IMG/VR virus record: IMGVR_UViG_3300025732_000021
Span: 57,868 to 121,867 of that record
DNA length: 64,000 bases
Direction: 5' to 3' (one strand)
Origin: a virus
The translations under genes were made by a program, and so were the position numbers. The notes under the pieces were generated by a model, which was not told where the DNA came from, did no database searches, and saw only the letters and a list, made by a program, of their open reading frames with translations. Shown piece after piece: positions 6,902 through 14,003 of this stretch (its first letter is position 1; every line of letters starts with the position of its first letter).

Positions 6902-7827
6902 AAATACTCCAAAAATTTTCTTTTTTCAAAATATTCTATTATATGCTCTGATTTTCTTTCATGTGGAATAGTAATAAGATTATGTTTTTTTGCCCAAGCA
7001 AAACCTTCATAAAATGGATGCACTTGTTGTGTTCCACCTATTAATACTGGGGTTTGCAATTCCACCACAATTTGTGATGGCTGCAAAAACATCATATTAG
7101 CCATGCCAGAACCAGATGGACATATCATTGCCTTTACACTGTCAAAATAAATAATTTGTTCTTCAAAACTTGCAAAATCTTCTGGATAAACTATGTCAAA
7201 ACCTTTTTGCTTAAAATATTCAATTAATACCTCTTCATCTTCTATCCTTAAATCATTTTTTATTCTAAAAGAATTTTGATCTTTTCCATTAAAAATACTA
7301 TTTTCTGCTTTTGGTGGAACTTTTGATCTTGCTAAATAGGCAACTTTATTAGGAGATTTAACTCTATTTATTTTAGTACTACAATAGTCATACACTTCTT
7401 TAAAAACAAAAGAAGAAAAAGGTATAACTGACATATATGTTGCATCTTTAACTACAATTGACTCTTCTTTTAAATAAACTAATTCATATTTAATTTTTTT
7501 ATCATCTAAAAGTTTTAAGATAAACTTAGCATGATTTATTTCTTTGTCTTCTTCACGATAATCTAATCCAAACATTATGACAAAATAAGCATCATTATTT
7601 ATTCTATGATAGTGTAAAATGTACTGAACCATATTAAAAAATGCATGTAAAAAATTTTTTTGCCATAAGACTAAATGAAGATCAGGTTTTTCAATTAGTC
7701 TTTCAGAAAATTCCTCATTATCTTCTAACTGTCCCATAATTGGCCATACATAACCTAATTTTGGAACACTTATTCTATGTAGTCCCTCTAGTTTATTTGG
7801 CTGCTTCCAATCTCCGTATACAAACAT
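6898..7827 (-). CDS. GT61-family (DUF563) glycosyltransferase, copy 1
   Basis: 309 residues with the same architecture as its downstream neighbour: AYLARSK, LRIEDEEVLIEYF, SFEEQIIYFDSVKAMIC, SGSGMANMMFL and VVEL. The N-terminal half has an FxH-x-FFN segment around LHAFFNMVQYI, also seen in copy 2. Copies 1 and 2 are diverged paralogues, suggesting that they add two different or successive sugars. It is the first gene of the cassette that runs to 3288 and begins one base after the WhiB stop. No signal peptide or membrane span, so it acts in the cytoplasm. Confidence 0.78.
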   Translation of the reverse strand: MFVYGDWKQPNKLEGLHRISVPKLGYVWPIMGQLEDNEEFSERLIEKPDLHLVLWQKNFLHAFFNMVQYILHYHRINNDAYFVIMFGLDYREEDKEINHAKFILKLLDDKKIKYELVYLKEESIVVKDATYMSVIPFSSFVFKEVYDYCSTKINRVKSPNKVAYLARSKVPPKAENSIFNGKDQNSFRIKNDLRIEDEEVLIEYFKQKGFDIVYPEDFASFEEQIIYFDSVKAMICPSGSGMANMMFLQPSQIVVELQTPVLIGGTQQVHPFYEGFAWAKKHNLITIPHERKSEHIIEYFEKRKFLEYL

Positions 7828-8112
7828 TTATTTTTCATTTGTCAGGATAGTCCAGACATTGCTCCAATCTTTTTCTGATCTATGGGAATTAAATTCTTTA
7901 GAAATATCACCATTTTCTAAATAAACTCCACCCCAAACTCCCCATTCTTTTTGAGAAACACCTACAGAAAAACAAGTTTTTAAGACTGGACAACTTAAAC
8001 ATAATTTGTCTATTGCTTCTCTAAAAGACTCAGATTCTTCATATTTATCAAAAAATATATTTGTGTCATATCCAAGGCAACTGGCATTATCTTTCCATTT
8101 TATTTTATGCAT
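7828..8112 (-). CDS. WhiB-family Fe-S transcriptional regulator
   Basis: 94 residues with the four conserved cysteines at 12, 38, 41 and 47 (C-x25-C-x2-C-x5-C) and the turn motif GVWGG (58-62), which together define WhiB-like (Wbl) proteins. These bind a [4Fe-4S] cluster and the principal sigma factor and occur only in Actinobacteria and their phages, so this gene is the best single pointer to the host. The C-terminal basic stretch is short compared with host WhiBs. It lies just upstream of the glycosyltransferase cassette and overlaps the gene before it by 8 bases. Likely role: reprogramming host transcription. Confidence 0.88.
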   Translation of the reverse strand: MHKIKWKDNASCLGYDTNIFFDKYEESESFREAIDKLCLSCPVLKTCFSVGVSQKEWGVWGGVYLENGDISKEFNSHRSEKDWSNVWTILTNEK

Positions 8113-8680
8113 TTTTTTCCACTACCTTTATCATTTTTTTACCCCATTTACTTTTTCGTGTGCTTTGCCATCGATCTAATTCTTTATCTTCAGGCCATTC
8201 ATGCACCCATTCTTCCATTCCAATGGAGTATGCTATATTTAGTGCCTCTTCTTTATTATTTGCAAGAACATCTAAATAATATTTATCTGAAAAAATTATT
8301 TCTGCCCTATATATTTTTTCTCCATTGCCGTAATTTTTTTTATTAACTATTCTAAATTTATATGTATCTATTTTGCCATGTGTTATTGTATAATTTGTTG
8401 AATTTAATAATAAAAATCCATCTCCAATATTTCCAACAACACCACTAACCACAAAAGAAAAAATATTATTATCCCAATAAGATATTCTTGTATTGTTTTC
8501 TTTTATTACTAAAACAAGTATATGTGGATCTAGAAAATTAAACGGCTCAGTATCTACATCAATTCCTTTTTCAATACATTTAGATTTAGCAGATGAAATT
8601 GCTGTATCAAAATCATCAGAATCTTCATTAAATATTTGAGGAAGAGTAATAACTGAACCTTTAAATATATTAAATTTCAT
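8105..8680 (-). CDS. Protein of unknown function upstream of whiB
   Basis: 191 residues with no recognised domain. The N-terminal 110 residues have alternating strands (e.g. ILVLVIKENN, SFVVSGVVGNIGDGFLLL); the C-terminal part looks helical and ends in basic residues (RKSKWGKKMIK). No cysteines of note, no signal peptide. Overlaps WhiB by 8 bases and follows the 68-residue gene after a single base. Confidence 0.6.
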   Translation of the reverse strand: MKFNIFKGSVITLPQIFNEDSDDFDTAISSAKSKCIEKGIDVDTEPFNFLDPHILVLVIKENNTRISYWDNNIFSFVVSGVVGNIGDGFLLLNSTNYTITHGKIDTYKFRIVNKKNYGNGEKIYRAEIIFSDKYYLDVLANNKEEALNIAYSIGMEEWVHEWPEDKELDRWQSTRKSKWGKKMIKVVEKNA

Positions 8681-8681
8681 A

Positions 8682-8888
8682 TTATGTCAGTTTTTCTGGT
8701 ATATACCAACCATCTCTGTTTAACTTAATTTTATTAACAATATACCATTTTCCATTAATAAACTTACCATTTTTAGAAGTTCTACCTTTGTCTGTTTTTG
8801 TTTTATGCATTACATCCCAGCCAGACCAAAACAGCGATCTATTATTTTTTACAATATTTTCCATTTGTTCTAATGACTTAATATACAT
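8682..8888 (-). CDS. Small basic protein, unknown function
   Basis: 68 residues, rich in Lys, Asn and Trp. The middle portion (KTKTDKGRTSKNGKFINGKW) suggests a compact beta domain that could contact nucleic acid. The pattern SGWDVMHKT and a Gly/Lys loop before WYIP resembles small conserved actinophage proteins I cannot name. Genes on both sides are within 10 bases. Confidence 0.55.
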   Translation of the reverse strand: MYIKSLEQMENIVKNNRSLFWSGWDVMHKTKTDKGRTSKNGKFINGKWYIVNKIKLNRDGWYIPEKLT

Positions 8889-8898
8889 TTTTTATCCT

Positions 8899-9249
8899 TT
8901 AGTATTTAAAAATTCCAACTTCAATATTATTTAATTCTGCTTCTTTAACTAAATTACCTTTACCCTCATTTGGTGTTGCAAGGTAAGCAAAATAATCAAT
9001 AGAAGACATATTTTCAATAACCCATGAAGGTGGGGTATGTATTAACTTAATTTTAATTCCACGAGATTTCATACTTCTTTCTGAAATATTTACAAATTCC
9101 ATGGCCATAGAGTTTACCCTTGCAGGACCTACGCTATGTATATAAAAGTATTTGTCATCGTTTTTTAAACTAGTAAGAGCAACAGCAATAGCACGTAAAA
9201 AGACCTGGTAATCATTAAAACCATTAGTCCCTTGAACCACCACTATCAT
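8899..9249 (-). CDS. Rossmann-like small protein (DprA/LOG/DUF2493-type fold suspected)
   Basis: I choose the ATG at 9249, preceded at seven bases by GAGAGGA, giving 116 residues; an upstream in-frame start would lengthen the overlap. The protein starts MIVVVQGTNGFNDYQVFLRAI, then has a YIHSVGPARVNSMA segment and an acidic/Thr loop (LATPNEGKG). A strand-GTNG-helix start followed by another strand with a Gly-rich turn suggests a nucleotide-binding Rossmann-like fold, as in SLOG/DUF2493 families that bind nucleotides or ligands. This is fold-level inference only. Confidence 0.55.
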   Translation of the reverse strand: MIVVVQGTNGFNDYQVFLRAIAVALTSLKNDDKYFYIHSVGPARVNSMAMEFVNISERSMKSRGIKIKLIHTPPSWVIENMSSIDYFAYLATPNEGKGNLVKEAELNNIEVGIFKY

Positions 9250-9649
9250 ATGTATCCTCTCTAAGCCTATCAATGATGAACATCATTTTATCTAATTGTA
9301 CCTTATTCATAGCCATTGTGTCAACTATCCTAGTCGTATCTTTATCGACCATTCCATCTGAACTCATATCAGCCATATAAAATACATTATCTTTAATCCA
9401 ATAAGCATTGTTATCCATAAGGATTACTTTGATGCTATATTTTGATTCATGAATAGATGCCTGAGATTTTTTTCTATTATTTCTTTTTGTGTTTTTTGGT
9501 AATAAAGGAAGCACTATAGAATGTATATGGCTTTGACTGTATTTAATTTTTTTTATTTTTGGCTCTTTAAAAATATCATTTTTTATTTGAAGTTTAAACA
9601 AAACATAAATCAATAAAAAAGAACTAAAAAACCCCACTAAGTACTTCAT
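9224..9649 (-). CDS. Membrane-anchored protein of unknown function
   Basis: 141 residues. Residues 4-19 (LVGFFSSFLLIYVLFK region) form one membrane segment or uncleaved signal anchor, followed by a basic, Ser/Lys-rich stretch and a C-terminal domain with acidic and Met-rich helices. A -10 box (TATAAT) sits nine bases before the ATG. The stop overlaps the next gene by 26 bases. Nothing points to a specific role. Confidence 0.6.
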   Translation of the reverse strand: MKYLVGFFSSFLLIYVLFKLQIKNDIFKEPKIKKIKYSQSHIHSIVLPLLPKNTKRNNRKKSQASIHESKYSIKVILMDNNAYWIKDNVFYMADMSSDGMVDKDTTRIVDTMAMNKVQLDKMMFIIDRLREDTYDSGGSRD

Positions 9650-9658
9650 AATAGAACT

Positions 9659-9664
9659 ATTATA
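9659..9664 (-). promoter_or_regulatory. Candidate -10 box (TATAAT) close to start codon
   Basis: TATAAT on the minus strand ends nine bases before the ATG at 9649. Transcription from it would give a 5' leader of about two to three bases, so the mRNA would be nearly leaderless. No clear -35 element is visible. Confidence 0.35.
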
Positions 9665-9991
9665 CTACTTGTTATACAAGGTTCTTTTTATTTCTTTTAA
9701 AGTATGTGATGTTTCTTTGTCTAACTGCTTAATTAATTTTAAATTAAAGGCCTTTGGTGTTAATCTAATAAGTGGATTTACTTCAGTAGGATCCATATCT
9801 ACCATACCCTTTTCCCATAAATCCATAACTTGTTGAGAAAACATATTATTTACCTCTCTGTGTAGGGCGGGATGAACATGTTTTAATTTTTTAGTAAAAC
9901 TATAAAGCATTTCACCAGTCTCTGGATCAATGCCAGCAGGTTCTATTGCCCCAGATAAAATAAGTTTATCAAAATCATTACTTTGTTGCAT
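9665..9991 (-). CDS. Protein of unknown function next to thermonuclease
   Basis: 108 residues from the ATG at 9991; a longer reading from 10072 would overlap the nuclease by almost 100 bases and is less likely. It contains IEPAGIDPETGEMLYSF, a segment reminiscent of proteins acting in packaging or host interaction but not diagnostic, then a His-rich helix (HVHPALHREV) and a lysine-rich C-terminus. Overlap with the nuclease stop is 14 bases. Family not recognised. Confidence 0.5.
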   Translation of the reverse strand: MQQSNDFDKLILSGAIEPAGIDPETGEMLYSFTKKLKHVHPALHREVNNMFSQQVMDLWEKGMVDMDPTEVNPLIRLTPKAFNLKLIKQLDKETSHTLKEIKRTLYNK

Positions 9992-10394
9992 TTTTTGACT
10001 TTTCTCTTTGTTTTGCAAGTACTGAAAAATCTTTAATTTTTGTTTCTCCCATGTAAGACCATGCATAACCATTTTCTATCATATAATCATTGACAGAAAT
10101 TGTATCACCATCTACATAAAGCCAGCCTAAAATACGACCATATTTTTCTGAAGAATCTGGTTTTTCTGTTTTAATTACTATTTCCTTGGCGTCTTTAAGT
10201 TTATTTTTTAGGTATTCTTTTGCCTCAAGTCCTAACGCTTTTTCAAATTTATCTGATGTTCTTGATTCTGGAGTATCTATTCCCGCAAGTCTAACCCTTT
10301 GAGAAAAAGATACATTAAATCCTAAATCAATATCAACATCAATAGTATCTCCATCCACAACACCAGTAATTTTTTTTACTCTATATATATACAT
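9978..10394 (-). CDS. Thermonuclease (staphylococcal nuclease-like, SNase)
   Basis: 138 residues, the usual size of a single SNase domain. The first strand pair carries VVDGDTIDVDIDLG; then RVRLAGIDTPES gives the catalytic Arg and metal-binding Asp/Glu region (Arg35, Asp40, Glu43 of S. aureus nuclease), and EKYGRILGWLYVDG the second catalytic Arg (Arg87). These Ca2+-dependent enzymes cut DNA and RNA. No signal peptide is present, so it should act inside the cell, perhaps in host DNA breakdown. The ATG abuts the gene at 10394. Confidence 0.85.
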   Translation of the reverse strand: MYIYRVKKITGVVDGDTIDVDIDLGFNVSFSQRVRLAGIDTPESRTSDKFEKALGLEAKEYLKNKLKDAKEIVIKTEKPDSSEKYGRILGWLYVDGDTISVNDYMIENGYAWSYMGETKIKDFSVLAKQREKSKNATK

Positions 10395-11089
10395 TAAACA
10401 ACCTCCACTATATTTGGCAATACAATTATATTAGCATCTGGAATATCTTTTAAAATTAATTCCTTTACCTGTCTTAAAGACAATTTATCTTCATCAGTCA
10501 TACCCATACAATGCTTAATTCCTATGACTACATTTCTTGTTTCAGATAATTCTTTATATTTTTGAAAATCTTCTTTTGTCCATGGTTGAAATTTTCCTAC
10601 CATTAATGTTTGCTCTGGTTTCCAGTCAAAAGTTTGATATTCTTTAATTACACTAAAAGCCCTAGTTGGCAATGCATCTAGATATTCATTTCCAGTGTTT
10701 GTAATTCTAAAGTCATACTCATTTTCGTTTGGTTCTTCCCATGCAATAGTTTTGCCAAATTTATCAGTAAATTCTTTTTTGTCTGTAGTATCAACCCATA
10801 CAGAAATATCTGGAAATTTATTTATTTCAGATAAATGCATGTAACCACTGATGTCTCTATATTGATCTCTTGCTTCTTTAGTTGGGAAATATCCACTAAC
10901 TACAATTGATGAATTATAGTCTTTTGTAAAAAATATAGATATTGTTCTAAGCCACCTAGCATACTGTGCTTGTAGTTCTGCCATAGGCAAATCTGTATCT
11001 AAAACATGCCAAGAATTTGTACGTTCAGCATATGCTATAGAAATCTCTGTTCTTGTTTTTTCATCCATTCCAAAAAATTGAACTATCAT
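10394..11089 (-). CDS. Degenerate paralogue of the kinase/nucleotidyltransferase (probable pseudoenzyme)
   Basis: 231 residues that mirror the two-domain protein at 2321-3082. The N-terminus MIVQFFGMDEKTRTEIS matches the kinase start, but the P-loop has become GMDEKTRTE and cannot bind ATP in the usual way. The C-terminal domain keeps TLMVGKFQPW and the spacing of LSLRQVKELIL, but the HxGH motif is replaced (WTKED) and the ISATxxR tail is gone. The reading frame is intact, so it is not a decayed pseudogene; a regulatory or structural role is likelier. It overlaps the small zinc protein by 4 bases. Confidence 0.7.
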   Translation of the reverse strand: MIVQFFGMDEKTRTEISIAYAERTNSWHVLDTDLPMAELQAQYARWLRTISIFFTKDYNSSIVVSGYFPTKEARDQYRDISGYMHLSEINKFPDISVWVDTTDKKEFTDKFGKTIAWEEPNENEYDFRITNTGNEYLDALPTRAFSVIKEYQTFDWKPEQTLMVGKFQPWTKEDFQKYKELSETRNVVIGIKHCMGMTDEDKLSLRQVKELILKDIPDANIIVLPNIVEVV

Positions 11090-11340
11090 GAATAAGATTC
11101 TCCCTTGGTTCTATTTTCATCCAGCCTGTTTCTTTCATCAACAACTTCTAAAGCAAATTTCATCATATTGTCATAACCTATTGCATTATCCATTGCTTTA
11201 TTATAATGGTGTGCACAAAATAATAAATCTGAATTATTTTTACCAATAACCTTTACATACGCTTGTGCCCCACATCTATCACATCTATCTGTTGCATCAA
11301 GAATCCAAAGTTCTTCTTTTGGTTTAAGCATACTAGACAT
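11086..11340 (-). CDS. Small zinc-finger protein (actinobacterial DUF7455-like)
   Basis: 84 residues. CDRCGAQAYVKV followed about 20 residues later by LFCAHHYNKA gives C-x2-C and C-x2-H ligands for one zinc, with a helical acidic tail. Short proteins of this design are common in Actinobacteria and their phages, where they are called DUF7455-like; the name is from memory. It stands directly before the degenerate kinase/nucleotidyltransferase, as the zinc protein at 3079 does before the active copy. Confidence 0.65.
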   Translation of the reverse strand: MSSMLKPKEELWILDATDRCDRCGAQAYVKVIGKNNSDLLFCAHHYNKAMDNAIGYDNMMKFALEVVDERNRLDENRTKGESYS

Positions 11341-11341
11341 A

Positions 11342-11527
11342 TTATACCTTTCTATTATCTGTTGTGTAAAAACCAGATCCGTTAAATGAAACTCCTACGT
11401 TAGAGTATACACGAACTAATGGCTTGTTGCAAGTTTCACAGGAATAGCCTGGATCTGACTCTGACATTCCACGAACTTTGGTATATCTTGTAGCACACCC
11501 CATACAATCATACTCGTAAGATGGCAT
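11342..11527 (-). CDS. FmdB-family zinc ribbon protein
   Basis: 61 residues starting MPSYEYDCMGCATRY, with CETCNKPLVRVYS: the two C-x2-C knuckles of the FmdB/CxxC_CxxC_SSSS family, found in many bacteria and actinophages. The ATG at 11527 is preferred over an upstream TTG, because FmdB proteins begin MPxYEY and because the TAA of the tiny upstream gene overlaps this ATG in a TAATG junction. Function of the family is poorly known; regulatory roles have been proposed. Confidence 0.75.
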   Translation of the reverse strand: MPSYEYDCMGCATRYTKVRGMSESDPGYSCETCNKPLVRVYSNVGVSFNGSGFYTTDNRKV

Positions 11528-11628
11528 TACTTTTTCTTTCGTAATTGCCAAACAGGGATTCCCCTTGGTGCGGCACTAAGTTCATAGCCCAAAACTTTAG
11601 CAATAAATCTAATTATTTTAATACGCAT
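11527..11628 (-). CDS. Tiny basic protein (33 aa), translationally coupled
   Basis: A 33-residue ORF fills the gap between the DUF2061 and FmdB genes. It starts with ATG at 11628 inside a TAATG junction with the DUF2061 stop and ends in another TAATG junction with FmdB. The peptide is strongly basic (starts MRIKIIRF, ends QLRKKK). Two coupled junctions with no intergenic base support translation. Function unknown; possibly a nucleic-acid or membrane-binding peptide. Confidence 0.55.
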   Translation of the reverse strand: MRIKIIRFIAKVLGYELSAAPRGIPVWQLRKKK

Positions 11629-11828
11629 TATCTAATCTTTCCCCCAAACTTAGCCCAAACTCTTTCGTGAATAAAGTATCCAAGTGCTTCCCAACCAATA
11701 TAGATGAGCGCACCAAGACTTGCATATTCCCATTCACCTGTAAATAGGTAAATAACTCCAGCAACACCAACAAGATGGAATGTTTCCCAACTTGCTGTCT
11801 TTAATAATGTACGTTTTGTAGATTCCAT
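11628..11828 (-). CDS. DUF2061 small membrane protein
   Basis: 66 residues from the ATG at 11828, which follows AGGAGG at a good distance; an upstream start would lack a ribosome site and overlap the methylase gene. The protein opens MESTKRTLLKTASWETFH and has two hydrophobic spans (about 18-31 and 36-53), with YIGWEALGYFIHERVW, the conserved feature of DUF2061. This family is found in bacteria and aquatic phages; its role is unknown. A promoter with good -35 and -10 boxes precedes it. Confidence 0.75.
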   Translation of the reverse strand: MESTKRTLLKTASWETFHLVGVAGVIYLFTGEWEYASLGALIYIGWEALGYFIHERVWAKFGGKIR

Positions 11829-11844
11829 AATTCCTCCTATATAT

Positions 11845-11873
11845 ATTGTATCATTTGATTTGAGATATGACAA
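11845..11873 (-). promoter_or_regulatory. Sigma70-type promoter (TTGTCA-N17-TACAAT, extended -10)
   Basis: Minus strand: TTGTCA (11873-11868), 17-base spacer, TACAAT (11850-11845), with TG one base before the -10 (TGATACAAT). It lies at the end of the RsmI-like gene and would start a transcript roughly 10 bases before the AGGAGG of the DUF2061 gene. The TGATACAAT core is the same as in the promoter at 25536. Confidence 0.6.
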
Positions 11874-12570
11874 GTGTGTAATGTGAGTAAAAGGTATGTA
11901 TATTGTTTTTCCATCCATTTATTATGTCAAAATTAAATGGAAAAAGTCTATATGGCTTTATAAATTCTAGAGCATTAGTAGTCTTCCCCCTTATAATTTT
12001 CTGTGTTGGCTTACTAAGATCAATACATATGGCAATATCTCTATATGGAAAAACAGTTGCTATATCCTCTAAATGTTTATTTAAAAATGGAATACATATC
12101 AGCACTATAGGACAATTAATATTAGATAATGTTTCTAAAAATTTAACTGTATCAGTATTTGGTATTCTTCCTCCAAAATAGAATTGTCCACTATCTCCAT
12201 CAAATCCTGAAAAAAATAAAGATTGTAATATTGCATTTGGACCAGGAATTAATTCAATTTCTATGTTGTTCTCTATTAAAGATTGTATTAATGGTGAAGC
12301 AAAATCTTGTATATTTGGATATCCATCATTTGACACAACAAGTATATTTTTGTTATTTTTAATACCATTTAAAATTATTTCTAAAGAATTAGAGTTATTA
12401 TATTCATATATATTGTTAATATAAACACCATTAATATCGCAAAAATTTTTGAAAACTTTTTCTGTTTCAACAATTGCTATATCTGTTTGATTTAAATAAT
12501 TTTTAAATGCTATAGCAATATGATCATTATTGCCTATTGGCATAGCAGCAAATACAACTTTTTTGTTCAT
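11851..12570 (-). CDS. RsmI-like tetrapyrrole-methylase-fold SAM methyltransferase
   Basis: 239 residues. It matches the order of RsmI, the SAM-dependent enzyme that 2'-O-methylates C1402 of 16S rRNA: AMPIGN near the N-terminus (RsmI: TPIGN), an acidic ETE segment, ILVVSNDGYPNIQDF (RsmI: VSDAGTPGISDPG), IELIPGPNAILQSLFFSGF (RsmI: PGPSAVxxALxxSG) and QFYFGGRIP (FxFxGFLP). It is shorter than bacterial RsmI (about 280) and the DAGTP motif is altered to NDGYP, so a different substrate, including a small molecule, is possible. It overlaps the carbamoyltransferase stop by 4 bases. Confidence 0.7.
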   Translation of the reverse strand: MNKKVVFAAMPIGNNDHIAIAFKNYLNQTDIAIVETEKVFKNFCDINGVYINNIYEYNNSNSLEIILNGIKNNKNILVVSNDGYPNIQDFASPLIQSLIENNIEIELIPGPNAILQSLFFSGFDGDSGQFYFGGRIPNTDTVKFLETLSNINCPIVLICIPFLNKHLEDIATVFPYRDIAICIDLSKPTQKIIRGKTTNALEFIKPYRLFPFNFDIINGWKNNIHTFYSHYTLVISQIK

Positions 12571-14003
12571 CGTACTATTTTAGTATTGTATGCTTTTTCC
12601 CATTCTAAAATATCATTTTCATCATTTAATAATGGCTGACCTTTAATATTTAAACTTGTATTAAGTAATATTGGGATTCCAGTGACAGCATACCATTCCG
12701 ATAATAGATTGTATAGTCCTGGATGTTGATTTTTATTTACAGTTTGAACTCTAGATGTACCGTCTTTATGTACTACAGACGGTATAAGTTCTGGCTTTAA
12801 ACATTTAGGAGTATACTGCATATAAGGAGAAGTATAATTCATATCAAACCATTTTGATGCATGCTCTTCTAAAATTACTGGAGCAAAAGGCCTGAATAAT
12901 TCTCTTTTTTTAATTAAATTAACCTTATCTTTAATGTCAGGATCCCTTGGATCTGCCAAAATACTTCTGTTTCCAAGTGCTCTTGGTCCGTATTCTGCAC
13001 GTCCAGTTGCAACTGCTGCAATTTTATTTCTTATTAATTCTGCCATAATTTTACTGACTGGATACTCTCCACCAAGATCGTAACCTAAATATGGATGCTC
13101 CCAATTTAAATGATTTCCATATGCTGCTGCTGCTGCGCCAAGAGAGGATCCAGCGTCGCCTGGATTTGGCATAATCCAAACATCATCAAACATCCTCCAT
13201 AACATTGTGTTTGCTGCACAATTAAGGGCGCATCCACCCATAAAAACAAGATTCTTTTTACCAGTTAATTTTTGAGCCATGGCCATGAAATTAACTAATC
13301 TATCCTCATATATTTTTTGAACTGCTGCTGCTATATCAAACTTGGCTTGTTCATCTATTATTTCATTCCAATCTAAAATACCATTATGGAATCCATATTT
13401 TTGGTCATCTATAGATGAAAAGTATTCTTTTACCTTGTTATAATATCTTGTCCAGTCACCATATGCAGCCATGCCCATCATAATATACTCTTCTTCATTT
13501 GGTTTTAATCCAACTAATTGAGTAAAGGCAGAATAGAATAGCCCAAAACTAAATGGATGATTTTTTTTATAGACCTGCTTAATATATGATCCCTGTCCAG
13601 TCCAGATTGTTGATGTATTATATTCCCCTATGGCATCTAAAACAACTATTACTGCATCATTAAATTTACTCGTGTAATAACCTGCTGCTGCATGAGAATG
13701 GTGATGGCTAAAAGATTCTCTTGGTATCCATCTTAAATCATTTCTTTCAAGATAATAAGGTTTTCCTCCTCCGAAGCCACCCCTAGTCATTATTCTTATT
13801 TTTTTTAACCAACGATTTTCATAATATGCTATTTGATCTGGCTTACCATACGAAAGTGCTTGATCTATTAGTTCGTCGTTTGTAAACCAATCATTTTTTT
13901 CTTTACTGTATCTTTCAGCATGGCCAGCAAACAAAATGCTACCATTATCTATTAATGATACAGAAGCATCATGTGTTGTTTCATTAATTCCTAAAATTTT
14001 CAT
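12567..14003 (-). CDS. NodU/TobZ-family carbamoyltransferase
   Basis: 478 residues from the ATG at 14003, preceded by AGAGGA. N-terminal Kae1-like domain: MKILGINETTHDASVSLI, SFSHHHSHAAAGYYTS (HxxxHAxxAY metal/adenylate motif), VVLDAIGEY, FMGGCALNC and NPGDAGSSLGAA. C-terminal YrdC-like part: GRAEYGPRALGNRSILADPR, FRPFAPVI, LLNTSLNIKGQPL. Members make carbamoyl adenylate from carbamoyl phosphate and ATP and carbamoylate sugar hydroxyls (NodU, TobZ, CmcH). In a phage it could modify a glycan or, as proposed for some phage clusters, a DNA base. It overlaps the SGNH gene by 20 bases. Confidence 0.88.
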   Translation of the reverse strand: MKILGINETTHDASVSLIDNGSILFAGHAERYSKEKNDWFTNDELIDQALSYGKPDQIAYYENRWLKKIRIMTRGGFGGGKPYYLERNDLRWIPRESFSHHHSHAAAGYYTSKFNDAVIVVLDAIGEYNTSTIWTGQGSYIKQVYKKNHPFSFGLFYSAFTQLVGLKPNEEEYIMMGMAAYGDWTRYYNKVKEYFSSIDDQKYGFHNGILDWNEIIDEQAKFDIAAAVQKIYEDRLVNFMAMAQKLTGKKNLVFMGGCALNCAANTMLWRMFDDVWIMPNPGDAGSSLGAAAAAYGNHLNWEHPYLGYDLGGEYPVSKIMAELIRNKIAAVATGRAEYGPRALGNRSILADPRDPDIKDKVNLIKKRELFRPFAPVILEEHASKWFDMNYTSPYMQYTPKCLKPELIPSVVHKDGTSRVQTVNKNQHPGLYNLLSEWYAVTGIPILLNTSLNIKGQPLLNDENDILEWEKAYNTKIVR

